A model generated the notes under the pieces. That model saw only the letters and a list, made by a program, of their open reading frames with translations. It did not search any database and was not told the origin of the DNA. The translations under genes and the position numbers were made by a program. A stretch of 64,000 bases of DNA from Eurosta solidaginis (lineage: Eukaryota > Arthropoda > Insecta > Diptera > Tephritidae). Shown here one piece after another: positions 11,193 to 22,375 of the stretch. The stretch is taken from NCBI RefSeq assembly GCF_040869045.1, contig NC_090319.1, positions 268,414,897 through 268,478,896 of the forward strand, written 5' to 3'. Positions within the stretch are counted from its first letter, which is position 1. Every line of letters starts with the position of its first letter.

Positions 11193-11813
11193 TTATTGAT
11201 GGCGATTATTGATGGTCTTAACTACATTAAAGTACATCCATCCTTAACCAGATGGATTGGCTGCATGTTAAATTGCAGGAAGATAACATCACAATGGGGA
11301 TTGTACGAGGCCACGAAATCAGAGGACAGGGGTACGCCGCAGGGAGGGGTGTTATTACCTCTGCTGTGGACGCTGGTCATCAACCAACTGCTCAGGCGAT
11401 TTGATGAGGGACCCGTAAAACTTACGGCTTACGCGGATGATGTTGCAATTATCATAAGTGGAAAGTGCCTTCTAACGATTAGCTCTTTGATGGATCGGGC
11501 ACTTCGGGATATTCATACCTGGGCATCTAATGACGGGCTGAAAGTCAACGTGGATAAGACGGATATGGTCTTGTTTACAAAGAGGTACAAGGTCCCAAAT
11601 TGAACCAGGCTTAACTTAGAAGGGGTGACCTTACAGGAGAAACCTTGCAAAAAATATCTAGGAATCATTCTAGACAGTAAGCTGTCATGGAAGCTCAACG
11701 TGAAGAAGAGGGTGAAGAAGGCTTCAACGGCACTTTATGCATGTAAAAGAATGCTGGGGTGTACGTGGGGCTTATCGCCCTCTCTTCTCATTGGGTTTTT
11801 ACAGCGATTGTAA
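11193..11813 (+). pseudogene. Reverse transcriptase, 5'-deleted
   Basis: The segment begins abruptly in the middle of the RT palm (DGLNYIKVHPSLTRWI-like), so RT fingers and palm motifs 0-3 are missing at a junction near 11193-11196. Present are GTPQGGVLLPLLW (motif B region), the catalytic AYADDVAII (motif C, near 11430), and thumb sequence with KYLGIILDSKLSW near 11655. A stop separates the two frames at about 11601-11603. Confidence 0.85.
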
Positions 11814-12189
11814 GCCCTATTCTATACTATGGAGTTCTTGTTTGGTGGAAAGCCACACAAAAACAACCTACCTCAAAAAATTAGAGGGGGTATGCAGACT
11901 ATCAATGCTTAGCATTACGGGAGCCTTGAAAACAACACCGACAGCTGCACTGTAAGCCATTCTGCATATTCCCCCTGTAGACCTGGTAGCAAAGAACGTA
12001 GCGTTAACAACTGCAGCCAGGCTCTGTGCCTCGCGGCAGCTTGAGCGCCGACCATACGGACATAGTAGTATAGTGTCATCAATCACAAGACGAAAAGATT
12101 ACCTGATTCCCTATCTGCGCCAGGGCGATCTTAAGGCCACAATAGAGGTGGACTCTTGGCGCAAGGGTGCTCAAATGGCGGACTAGGCG

Positions 12190-13040
12190 ATACATGTGTA
12201 CACAGATGGTTCCAAAGTAGTGGAAGGAGTATGGTCTGCGGTATACTGTGTTGATCTGGAAATAAACAGATCCTACAGGCTGCCGGATTACTGTAGCGTT
12301 TTCCAAGCGGAAATGATAGCCGTAACCAAAGCAGTAGAAACCTCGGAAGAAAATAGCCCAAGGTGCAATCGTGTTAACTTTTATAATGACAGTCAAGCAG
12401 CAGTTAAGGCAATAATCTCGCATACCACAACATCTAAATGCGGATTAGAGTGTAAAAAGTCCCTGGAGAGTATCGGGACAGGGAGAAGCATAGATCTATA
12501 TTGGGTCCCAGGGCATATGGGAATAGATGGGAATGAAAAAGCGGATGAATAAGCTAGAAAGGGCGCATCCCTTGAAGCTTGCTCCGTAGACGTCCCAATT
12601 AGACTGCGCGAAATTAAGCGAAGGCGAGAGGTGCACATGATCGACCAAGCAGAAAAGGCGTGGGTTCAAGCGCGGGGCTGTAAAGTGTCGAAAATTATGT
12701 GCAGGTCTTACATCCTTTGACTAACAAAGTTGTTTCTATCATTAAAAAGAGAGGACTGTAGACTCATGACGGGTATTCTGACTGGACACTGCCTTCTGGC
12801 GTCAGATGAATTTTAATTAAGCTTGGTCAGTGATAGCAGATGTAGGAAGTGCGGGCTGGAGTAGGAAACGATCGATCACGTTCTGTGCTTTTGCCCTGCG
12901 CTTGCCAGGATAAGACTCCAGCTATTAGGAGTGATACAGCTATCAGATCTAGAAGCAGCAAATGGCTTAAGTCCTAGGAAGCTTCTAGTATTTGCCAAGA
13001 GGATGAAGTTATTTTATAACATAGGTCCTGGTTTTTGATA
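12190..13040 (+). pseudogene. RNase H domain and C-terminal zinc-knuckle-like tail
   Basis: Residues of the RNase H active site are recognisable in order: YTDGSK (Asp), FQAEM (Glu), YNDSQAAV (Asp) and EKADE (Asp). The frame then has a stop at about 12550 and decays. Near 12840-12900 a CRKCG...DHVLCFCP pattern resembles the Cys-His tail of this group. The last recognisable codons (FYNIGPGF) end near 13038. Confidence 0.8.
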
Positions 13041-13154
13041 GGGTTTTTCAGGTTGGTCGTTAAAACAAACTTCTGGTAACACTGCGGACTTATTCAGTCT
13101 ATGTGAGGTCCTCATGGACCGGCCAGTTCAACCCAACCTAACCTGGTTAAGATT

Positions 13155-15065
13155 ATTATATATATACATTGTAAATAAATATAAGCTAGGCTTAATTAAG
13201 GTGTAATAAATAAATAAATAATAATAATTTTTATGTTGCGTTCTGCTATTCCGAGTGTTTGTTCTCCATCTAAGTACAGAGACTAGGAAACATCGCTGTT
13301 ATGGAGCGGCTAAGGTGTACTCAGTATTTGAGTTCTTTTTGAGTCGGATTGCTAGATTTTATTTAAGTGTTACGCCTTCTGCGACCGCCCAGTGCTCATA
13401 AGTATTTATATAAACACAGGTACCAGTGAAGAGCATTTATTGCATGGATACTCATTATGACACACCCTTTAATAGAGACATTAAATAAACTAAAATTATC
13501 ACTCTTGGATATCCGAAAGTCCTATCATTATTGATTTTAAATATCATGTGTAAAATAAAATTGAATACCAGCAATTTCATCAAACTTCAACTTGTTATGT
13601 AGTCGATTAGGTCTCACGTCGACGACGCAGCAAGAGCTACTGAGTTCGATCGTCACGACCAAATTATTCGAGGGATTTTAACCGTATTGAAGGAGCTGCC
13701 AATGCAATTCATTGATTATCTTATTCAATCCTCCACTTTACGTAACAATAGCGAGGCCCTGGCGACTGAAAGTTACTCAAAGAGGGAAGACAAAGTTCAA
13801 GTAAAAAATCATTTTAATTTTATTTGGAACTATTAAGAGGTAAGGGTGAGGGAGATAATGAGTACAATTAGTTGGATTAGTTTGGTAAATTTATTATATA
13901 CATAGCCGAAGTAAGAGAATCCTCATCAGTTCATCCAGCTGCCGTCTTCACTTCATTCGTCGATTTTGTAATGTTCGCAGGGTCTAACAATTGTGCTTAC
14001 ACACAAAGGCGTCAAAACGCGCAAAATCTGTGAGGTAACGGAAAACGGAGTCGAAAACGAAGGAGAAAAGCTGAGGAGCTGGTAAGCTGGTAAGCGTGGA
14101 GAAAAGAGGCGAAGAGAGCAAGAAGAAGAGAAGTAGAAAAATAATACAACTAAAACACAGGGATAGCTGGCGTAGCTTGTTACCAAACGGCCAAAATCTC
14201 TGAGGTAGCACTCTGTTAATACCGCGTCGGGAAGGCACCTATTTCCTTTCTAAATAAACACACATTACTTTGTTGTTGGTATTTGGTCCGACGTACACAC
14301 ACACACACACACCGTGGCAGAGAATTTTATCTAGTTATTATTGCAGTGGGACCGTAACTAACCGCTAATTGATGGACAGCGTCCAAATATCGGTGGAATC
14401 GATGGGCCGCCGGTGGAACATTGTGAATGATATATCGGTTGATGGACAGCTCACCGTTGCTGGTGGATCGGTAAAAGGTGATCAGGTTTCTGTGAACGGT
14501 GTTTCCGCTGACGAGGATGTAGTTTGCAGCGTACTAATGTCTTATCGATCAGAAGAGAGGGATTACAGTGGTCGGACAGGCGGTTGGTGGTAGAAAAAAC
14601 GTATCAGTGGAACAATTCCCAAGCAACTGGTGGTCGGTTGAATCAAAATCAGGCGAGTCGTGGATGAAGTATCAGCAAGTTGGCTGATATCGGTGAATAG
14701 GATTAGTGAACGTGTGGTTGGTGGAATCGATATCCGGTGAATCGCAGATGGAAAATTGGTGGATATCGATGAATCGGCGATAACGAATGGGTGGATTGAT
14801 TCACAAGCATCCAGTGGTTGGTAGAATCGATACCAGCTGAATCGCAGCTGGCGATATTAACGGTATGAGAAGTTTCCGCACGCGCGTAGGTCACTGTCGC
14901 GCGAGTGAAATGCATGCGTCGTTGTGGTAACTGTATGAATGTGGGGTGGTGATGCTATTGAAGGCGGCAGTTAAGCGCCAATCAATGTTAATGATGATGT
15001 TGATAGTTAATAGCCATAAAAAAAGATATGGAGGGAGATAATTTCTTCTTCTCTTTTATATAATA
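13155..15065. other. Unclassified region, possible LTR-element 5' end
   Basis: Contains (TAAA)n near 13202-13230 and a (CA)9 run at 14295-14312. Between about 13970 and 14294 the sequence has LTR-like traits: it starts near TGTTCGCAGGG, contains AATAAA near 14252 and ends before TTGGTCCGACG. It is followed by a short leader and a 74-codon frame (14369-14593) without a known domain. Near 14713 and 14814 there are two copies, about 101 bp apart, of a GTGGTTGGTGGAATCGAT-like unit. No second LTR copy was found, so the LTR idea is weak. Confidence 0.25.
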
Positions 15066-15094
15066 CTAGCAGCCTCTGTGCGACGTTGCTCGCA
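15066..15094 (-). terminator. Helitron 3' end: hairpin plus CTAG
   Basis: Read on the minus strand, a 5-bp stem TGCGA/TCGCA (15079-15094, loop GCAACG) is followed after nine bases by CTAG (15069-15066) and then T. This is the standard Helitron terminus: short hairpin, spacer, CTRR and a flanking T. Confidence 0.75.
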
Positions 15095-15456
15095 AAACAG
15101 ATGTTTATTGTTGTACAAAATAATAACAAATTGTACAGGAGATATGTTATTGATATTAGAAAAGAGAATTGCTCTAGATATACATATGTGGTATATATTT
15201 AATTGTATAACTTAAAGTACTTCCGAATACACTACGCTTTTAGTTTTATTATCTGAAGGTAGCAGTATAGTTTGATTCTGAGGGTTCCCAGATCTCGATA
15301 TTGCAACATACAACTACCCATGGGTTAAATATTATGCACACAAGTCAATACCAATATTGTGGAAAGTTTGGCCTTGTGATTTTTTGATTGTGACTGCAAA
15401 GGAAACTTTCACAGGAAATTGTAACCGTTTATATTGGAAAGGCATATCCGTTGGAA

Positions 15457-16530
15457 TCATAGGGGTATGAACGATATCTCTCCGGCCGCAGGAATCGTGA
15501 GGATCATTGCTTCGAGGATATTGTCATGCATTCGTTTTATTTGTAATCTCGTTCCATTGCATAGAGTTGGTGGCTTCAGGTTACGCAGCAAAATAATTGG
15601 AATATCGTTTTTTAACTTGAAATTATGGGGCGGTATGCCAGAGGGATTAAGCGATTTTAAATTTTCAATTGGATAGTGTACGGCATCTTCATTATTAAGA
15701 ACAGTGTCATTTGATATATGCTCTTTAACTTCGTCAAGAACTCTATCTAGAATTATGTTATTTATTTCGTCTACAGTCTTATTCCTTGGTGAAATGATAG
15801 CTCGTTCGCATAGCCAAGTATATGGCTTGCTGGATAGCTCTTCAATATTTGGGTAAATTTCTGTTCTTAATTCGCTCACGTTATGTACCACATTCCCGTT
15901 CTCAGTGGAAATTTTACCATCTCCAACATCTAATAAATCTTGGGGAAATGTACTTATAGTTCCGTTAAGATGCGTTCACAAGTTTTTTCTAATACACAAT
16001 TTTTCGAGTTGAAACCATAATAATGATGATTTGAAGCACGATTTAACAATATCAGCTCGAGTTCCTTTCGCCACTACTGGCAAAGTCTGACGAAAATCCC
16101 CAGCAAAAAGGATTTTTATCCCAAGAAAGGGTTCGTCGTTTGATCTTAGGTCTTTTAATGTACGATCTACTGCTTCAATATGTGCTCGGTTAGTCATTGT
16201 ATACTCATCCCACACTATAAAAATTGCCTCTGGTGTTGTTTTAGCCACTTTAATTCGAATGGAGCAAACCTTTTCTTCTTGGAGGGACACGTTTAAGTGT
16301 AACTTAAAAGTGGAATGGGCTGTTCGATGACCAGATAAAAGATTCGCTGCAATTCCCGATGATGGTACAGCCAGCGCCACGTAAGCTTTACATCTGGCAT
16401 ATGCGAGAAGAAGATTAAGTAAAAAGGTTTTTCCAAAACCACTAGAAGCATTTAAGAAAAATGCTTGCCTTCTATTGTTTTCAATGCTGTCAGCGACTTC
16501 ATCATATATCAGCTGCTGATCCGAAACCAT
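15457..16530 (-). pseudogene. Helitron Pif1-family helicase
   Basis: The frame at 15976-16530 has a Walker A motif (SSGFGKTFLL, residues about 29-38), Walker B (VWDEYTM, about 106-112) and the motif FAGDFRQTLPVV (about 142-153), all characteristic of Pif1/RecD-type helicases. The frame at 15457-15891 continues with ERAIISPRNKTVDEINN and TLCNGTRLQIKRM, the C-terminal helicase motifs. A stop and frameshift between 15891 and 15976 break it. In live Helitrons the helicase unwinds the donor strand during rolling-circle transfer. Confidence 0.85.
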
Positions 16531-16731
16531 TTTCGATATATTAGCTTGAAGGTAGTCACTTAAATAATATGAGTCACATGGGTGCCTCAGGATTATCTCA
16601 AAAGAGCATTCCGGTCATTGAACATCACGATTTGCGGAAGGCAGCCCAAAAGTGAATAAATCATTTTCGCAAAGGCCTATTACTTTGTTCTCGATGTCAA
16701 TCAAACCTTAAAAGAAATGGTAATGACTAAT

Positions 16732-17300
16732 TCAATCATTATCATAATAGTCGTACAATTTATTCAAACCTTGCTTTATTAAATTTTCAGAAATTTGTAT
16801 ATCGGGATCGTTACGCCTTCTGCGTTCTTTGAAAAGGAAGTCTTCACAGAACTCATCCTGGAACGTGTTCCCTAATAACTCAGCATTTGACGGCTGACAA
16901 AAAACTATTAAAATGGAAAATAACTCTCTTAGCCTTGGCGGTGACAAAAGAGCTGCCTCAGCTATGGCATTTTTCCCAATGGTCGCCGTTTTCCAAAAGT
17001 TGCAGTTCTCTGCAAGTTACCTGAAAAGTTGGGGAAACTACACCATTTACAGTCCTCAAGCTTTCAAAAGGGGTAGGAACTCGAATATTTTGAAGTATAG
17101 ACGTTTATTGCGTTTATTGTGTACATTGTAAATTCTACCAAGCGCCGAATTCTTTTTAATATCTGGATTACTTTCAATAAATACTCCGCGCTTCCTTCTG
17201 GAAAATTTATTATTCTCCACGTATAATAAGATGGCACTTTATAATAAAGAAGTGTTTTCGCAAAAGAATCGGCAGCGCATAGTTGAAAAAATGCCATCAA
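16732..17300 (-). pseudogene. Helitron Rep-helicase linker region
   Basis: Two frames carry wording typical of the region before the helicase: AADSFAKTLLYYKVPSYYTW (17064-17300) and PRLRELFSILIVFCQPSNAE (16732-16947). A frameshift lies in the segment between about 16950 and 17150. No catalytic motif is expected here; it links Rep to helicase. Confidence 0.7.
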
Positions 17301-17453
17301 ATGATTTTACGGGGTTTTCCAGAACTCGGTGTACATTATCTTCCGAGAAGTACACTCGTTGCCCATTCTTTAAATGCACTGCTAAGTGTACAACAGTTGG
17401 ATATCGCTCACGGATGGGAAAATCAAAAAAACGCCAAAAAGACTCTGAAGTGC

Positions 17454-18093
17454 TTATATACCGACCGTTGGGATATTTTTGAATCTCGTCCGAAGTATTT
17501 TGAAAAGAAAATGTAGCTTGATCTGTGCCTTATTAACATATTTGCAAATGTATTTAATAGCTTTAACGGAATGACAGTATTCAACGTTAATATGTGCCGA
17601 AAAACATCGCATGAGTACAGGGTAATAAGGAACAACCCATCTATTGTCTATCCTGGTCATAGTTCCACGTACATCAAGGTCGGCAGTATTATCTCCGTTC
17701 TCCTCCATCTTCGTCAGACTGTGTCTCAGCGCTATAATTGCGGGGAAAGCTCTTCACACACTTACCATCTGCCATGCATGGGGAAAATATATTATGTTGT
17801 CCACATGGTCGATGTATCATATTTTTGCACACAATTTCGTACAGGGGTGGGTCATCGCGTTGGCTGGGTATTTCAACACAAATAATGCTATCTATTTCGT
17901 GTGGTTGAATTTTCGTCTGCACCCAAAGCAATTTATGACAATGCAGTAACCCACGTTTTTGCCATTCTACTGAGACCATGTGGCACCTAACTTCTCCAAA
18001 TAAGCTTTTTTTGGTCAAAATAAACATAAGCTTTCCCATTTTTAAATGAAAAACTCTAGCTACAATATCATGTCGATCATATAAATTCCACAT
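17454..18093 (-). pseudogene. Helitron Rep (HUH endonuclease) domain
   Basis: The frame at 17689-18093 contains EWQKRGLLHCHKLLW, the Helitron Rep motif with the His-x-His metal-binding pair (HCH). The frame at 17454-17708 holds the downstream part: WVVPYYPVL, AHINVEYCHSVKAIKYICKY, where the conserved tyrosines and lysines of the Rep active site fall. A frameshift joins the two frames near 17689-17708. In live elements Rep nicks the 5' end and carries the strand. Confidence 0.85.
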
Positions 18094-18421
18094 TTAACGA
18101 AAGATTCATGTTTAAGCGAACAGATGTTTGGTCAGCTTCAGAAATAAAATAAATTTGTAAGTATTTAGGAAGTACATTCGGTTCTGGCAATAATTATCCA
18201 ATGAGGTGGTATACCTGCCCTTGAATTTTATATGTCGGCATGAATTTGCCTTCTCTTATCTCATGTGTACCAAAAGACGTCATTTGAAAAAAGCTATTGT
18301 ACTTTCTTGCATTATTTAGAAAATGCTTTGATAATGGATGGTTACCAAGAATTAGAGACGTTAGCTGGTCCGGTGGCTCCTGAATACTAGAAATAATAAC
18401 TTTACCTCCAGCACAAGGCGC

Positions 18422-18640
18422 CTAGCTATTCCATTTTTTCGCACCGCAATGTACACAAACCACATTCATTCTTCCTATTTGAAGGTGTTTTGAATTAGGA
18501 TAATCTATATTTGCATGGTAAACAAACGCGCATCTATTGTAAAACAAATAAGCCCGCATTTGTTCTTCTACACAATATGCAGCAGCCGTTAACGTATTGT
18601 GCGGCGTTTTCCGGGATAGTCTCGTTCCCATTTTCGGCAT
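18422..18640 (-). pseudogene. Helitron N-terminal Cys-rich region
   Basis: A 72-codon frame beginning MPKMGTRLSRKTPHNTLTAA and ending VVCVHCGAKKWNS. The CVHCGA(K)KW wording is typical of the zinc-finger-like N-terminal part of insect Helitron proteins. It is broken from the Rep domain by about 330 bp of stop-containing sequence. Confidence 0.6.
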
Positions 18641-18930
18641 TTTTCAATTCGTAAAAAATAACTTTCACTGATTTTAATTATTTTAAGTTATTTTTGAAAT
18701 GCACACACATTCGCTACATAAACTTTCACAAAAGTATAAAAATACTTATACGCAAATATTAACTTTCAAACAAACCGAAAATCGTAACGAATTGTCTAAA
18801 ACTAAATTGATATTTTTTAAATAACAGCTGATAAAGTGACATTATAGTCAATGACATAACGATTAGACAACTAAAAAAAAAATTGCAATCCCCATCGCAA
18901 GCAAATAAATGCAGGTGTGCGATTTATCAT
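18641..18930. other. AT-rich DNA upstream of the Helitron ORF
   Basis: Probably includes the 5' end of the Helitron at 15066-18640, but no TC-type terminus could be fixed. No genes. Confidence 0.3.
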
Positions 18931-18939
18931 CTCCTTTCA

Positions 18940-19600
18940 CGGCGATTTTGATTCCTCTACCCTCTGCTGCTTGCGCTAACTCCCATTCTCATTCTACTCC
19001 ACCCTCACCCTCACCTTCACCTTCATCTTTGGACTAATATTCCCAAAAATAAGAAATATTCAAATAAAAACGGTTTTGTATAGATGTAACCGTCAATACC
19101 TTTTCTTTGATACCCATAATATGTATATGTATATAAACCTTCTGAGGTTACTCTGGTCTACATTTTCGATATCTCCAAACGAACTAAGGTAACAAAATTA
19201 AAACTACCTTGCATTAATATCCTCTCCAATGCCTGTCATTTGATACCATATTGTACGAACACATTATAGAGTTATCCTGGTCCACATTTTGGTCGATATC
19301 TCGCAAATTAAGTTGGATATTGAAATGAAATCTCTACACTCTACATTAAAACCCTCGTCGATACCTATCGTTTGATAACCATATCGCATGATCACATTTT
19401 AGGATTACCCTAGTCCACATTTTGGTCGATATTTCAAAAACGTTTCTAAATCTTTGCAGTTTTTTAGCCTATAACCATATCGAGCCACCACCAAACCTAT
19501 GCTCAAAATTTCATCTCAATCGGTTCAGCCGTTCTCGAGCTTTGCGGTCCAGAAAAAAACGGCTTCCAAAATATATATTAATAATAAAATAATAATATAT
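18940..19600 (-). repeat. Degenerate non-autonomous Helitron-like repeat
   Basis: A pyrimidine-rich block with CACCCTCACC repeats (about 18995-19030) is followed by three diverged units about 125-130 bp apart, marked by GGTC(C/T)ACATTTT (19155, 19279, 19412) and GGTCGATATCTC. These are reverse-orientation relatives of the 129-bp monomer of the array at 25851-28370. Near 19500-19560 TCAATCGGTTCAGCCGTTC resembles, in reverse, the AACGGCTGGACCGATTT motif in the 5' regions of the 31-45 kb Helitrons. Confidence 0.55.
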
Positions 19601-21555
19601 AGATAAAAATATATAAATGCATACAATTTCTTCTTTTAAAATTTAAGCTATTTTTTAAATGAACTTATATACATAAACCTGAAAAAAGGGTTACGCGACT
19701 AGCACGCTTTAACGATATCTCAGTATATACAGCTGCTAGCACGGATATATCAGTGGCAATTTTTATCGTGTTTAGTCAGTTAATATTTTTTTTATTTCGA
19801 TGGTCTCAGTAAAAAAAGTCCATGAATTTTGTAATCTAAACTATGCAACACCAATCTCCAAAAATCTTTCGAAAAGATCTGAGCCCGTATCGTGTGTTAT
19901 GATTAGTATTGAAATCAAGTTTTCACTCGAACATACAATCAAAATTGCTCTGAAATAGTTAGTCCGAATAACGACATATGTGAACTAAAGATTTCATAGA
20001 CTAGTTTGATTAATAATTTATCATAATTTGTGGAAATAGTTTGGTAGTTTTATTTATAAATTAAGTGAAGAACGGATTCCGATACAAATCGTAACACACA
20101 ATATGGATACTGATAATTACAGGAAAATTAAGAAAATGAAAAACTGTTTTTGGGGCAGAGCTACCTAACCCCTATAAACTTGTAGCATTTTTGGTTTTGT
20201 TTTGCCCTGAAGAATAAGCACAGATAAGATACAAATTCACACTTTGAATATAAAAAAAATATTCACAGCACTCCCATATGTCCTCATTTATAATTTCGAT
20301 TCATATGAAAGTGCCTGAATTTCATATGAAAGTGCAAAGAAAAAGCAGTTCCATACGAAACCAAGGCACTTCGGCATGATGGTCAAATTTACACTAACAA
20401 ATGTACACCAAAAAAATGTTTAAAAAATATTGTAGCACTGAGAAAAATTTTAATGCACAATTTATTCATTAAGGTGACCATCAAAATTCTTTAACCATTT
20501 AAAGGAATTTTTTTTGTTTTTTCAACTTTCAATGAACATATAATTTTGCATATGAATTGTTATTTGCACTTCATTATAAAGATTTTGAACAGCCCTGTTT
20601 TGAAATGTTCTGAATTTTTTGAATATGCAGTTTTGTTGTTGTAACAAGGCAAATCAAACAAACCAAAAATGATAGCTAAATATTTTTTTTTGTAGGAGTT
20701 CTTCCTTCAAAAAATTTTAAACAAGCGCAAGTGATCCAAGTATATTTTCGGGCACTTTATACATATTTTATTCACAAATTAGCTTACGTATATTAAAATC
20801 ATATATGTAATACTCCTATATTGCTACAAAAACCTAGGTACATTCCCAAACATCAGAGGGCTGATATATTGCTGTTTAAACGTTTTTGTTTTTGTATTCA
20901 ATAATCGAATGTACCTAAATTAAAATTTTTTCTTGTCACACCTTTGCTGTTACAATCATAAAAATTTTGTAGGCTGTCTTGTTTTGATTTCGAATTCAAA
21001 ACACATTGCGAGCAATTTATATTAGCAATATACTATATATATGATTAAAATGAATATAGATTTTTAGAGAACAATTCATTTGTAGCATATTTGTTTATTT
21101 CAGTGACTTTTTAATGGAAGGAACAAAGACTTATTTTCCCTATGGCAAACATCATTGCCAGCCAATATAATTTTCCCTTAGAAATAATACCCCAATTGCT
21201 AACAAATGCTGATATGAACTGTGGAGGTAATTGAGAAGTAAGGTCCTTTTTATTCAAAAAAGAGTCATAGAACTAATGGGTATTAGAGGATTGGAAGAAG
21301 GTTCTGCGAGGTATATTTTTGCTCTATAACTGCATTCACTTAAATAACACCGAATTTATAAAATTAACTGTTTAGTTAAAACAATGGGGAGAAATAATTG
21401 GTCATCCATTTAATGGGGGCAAGACGATGTACTTGGGTAGGAATTTTTTTTTTTTTTTTGTATTGGATTGGAGTTTGAACAAAATTGGCGGAGTGGTTTC
21501 GGAGTCCGTAAGCTACAAATGTGCGCACAAGATAACCTAAGAGCTTTACTCATTA
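19601..21555. other. AT-rich DNA, nothing recognised
   Basis: No coding frame with family resemblance. A small direct repeat of TTCATATGAAAGTGC occurs near 20298 and 20320. A 16-T run lies at about 21446-21461. Confidence 0.45.
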
Positions 21556-21559
21556 ATTC

Positions 21560-22120
21560 TGCGTCCACGCATCTCTATACCTCTGCTCTCCCCCCCTCTT
21601 CACTTTTTCCTAATCCTTTTATTCACTCCTCCCTCCGTCTTTTTCGCTTCATCTATCTCCATCTTCGCCTCATTCTATCTATTTCTCAATCTCTTTCTCT
21701 CTTTTCTCTTCCCTCAATTTCTTATCATTCTTCTGCATCCCTTATTGCCTTTCTCAGAGGGTGGTATGTATTTTGTTCCAGTCTCAGTCCCACTCCGAGT
21801 CTCAGTCCCAGTCCTAGTCCTAATCCCAGTCCCAGTCTCTGGATAATATATTACTCTGTACTAAAGCACCCATAAACAGCTTTAACTTGATATCCATATT
21901 GCATAAACACTGTCTAGGCATCCACTGGCCCACGTTTTGGCCTATATCTCGAGACCCTAGTCACCCAGGGGTATGAAAATTGCCCTCTACTAAAGCACTC
22001 ATCAACAGCTTTCGTTTGTTATCCACATTCTATAAGCACATTCTAGGGGTACTCTGGTATTTCGGCCTATACGTCGATCGCAACCAAACCTAGGTAGTAA
22101 CCACCGCGTGAGGTTTACGC
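21560..22120 (-). repeat. Reverse-orientation copy of the satellite Helitron's 3' portion
   Basis: In reverse complement this matches 28170-28680: the CCTCCGTCTTTTTCGCTTCATC block, the CAGTCTCAGTCCCA-type hexamer repeat, ATAATATATTACTCTGTACTAAAG, and then about two of the 129-bp satellite units (GGCCTATATCTCGAGACCCTAG near 21930). The Helitron 3' end itself is not present; similarity stops near the CCTCTGCTCTCC at about 21580. Confidence 0.75.
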
Positions 22121-22375
22121 AACTTGTGTGAAAGTTTGAACAAAATCGACGGAAGCATCTCTTCAAACACCGGCGGCCAACTAACACACATTTTAGCCTT
22201 TGTTTTTATATACATATATAGATTGTTATTTTTCACACTTCACTATAATATTAAAACGAAATGCAGATTTTCGTTGCTTCTGAAATTTGGCTTAAAAATT
22301 GCATATGGAACAACTAAAGACTCTCCTGAATTAAAAACAAGTAAAGACGGGACTGTTTTCGGCTGTGCCGAAGAC
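22121..22375. other. Short unclassified interval
   Basis: Contains TA-rich sequence and a small perfect hairpin TTCGGCTGTGCCGAA at 22358-22372 just before the inverted-repeat element that follows. No gene. Confidence 0.4.

Larger units (their letters stand above)
9433..13145 (+). mobile_element. LOA/R1-group non-LTR retrotransposon, internally deleted
   Basis: The element is bounded by a 9-bp direct repeat GTTAAGATT (9424-9432 and 13146-13154), the target duplication expected of target-primed reverse transcription. In order it has a 5' leader, a shortened ORF1, an AP-endonuclease-like domain, RT, an RNase H domain and a 3' end reading CAACCCAACCTAACCTG. An RNase H domain after RT places it in the I/LOA/R1/Tad assemblage. 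RT is missing its front half, and stops and frameshifts occur throughout, so the copy is dead. Confidence 0.85.
15066..18640 (-). mobile_element. Helitron relic with Rep and Pif1-like helicase
   Basis: Minus-strand fragments line up in the fixed Helitron order: N-terminal Cys-rich region (18640-18422), Rep/HUH domain (18093-17454), linker (17300-16732), Pif1-like helicase (16530-15457), then a 3' end with hairpin and CTAG. Multiple frameshifts and stops show that it is dead. The 5' TC end could not be placed with confidence; it should lie somewhere between 18640 and about 18900. Confidence 0.85.

Noticed and set aside
14369..14593. A 74-codon frame beginning MMDSVQISVE as a small gene
   Set aside because: No family resemblance, sits in repeated GTGGAATCGAT-type sequence and has no supporting context.
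21468..21875. A 135-codon frame (Ser/Pro/Leu-rich)
   Set aside because: Composed of the pyrimidine-rich and CAGTCC-hexamer parts of a Helitron-like repeat; no domain.
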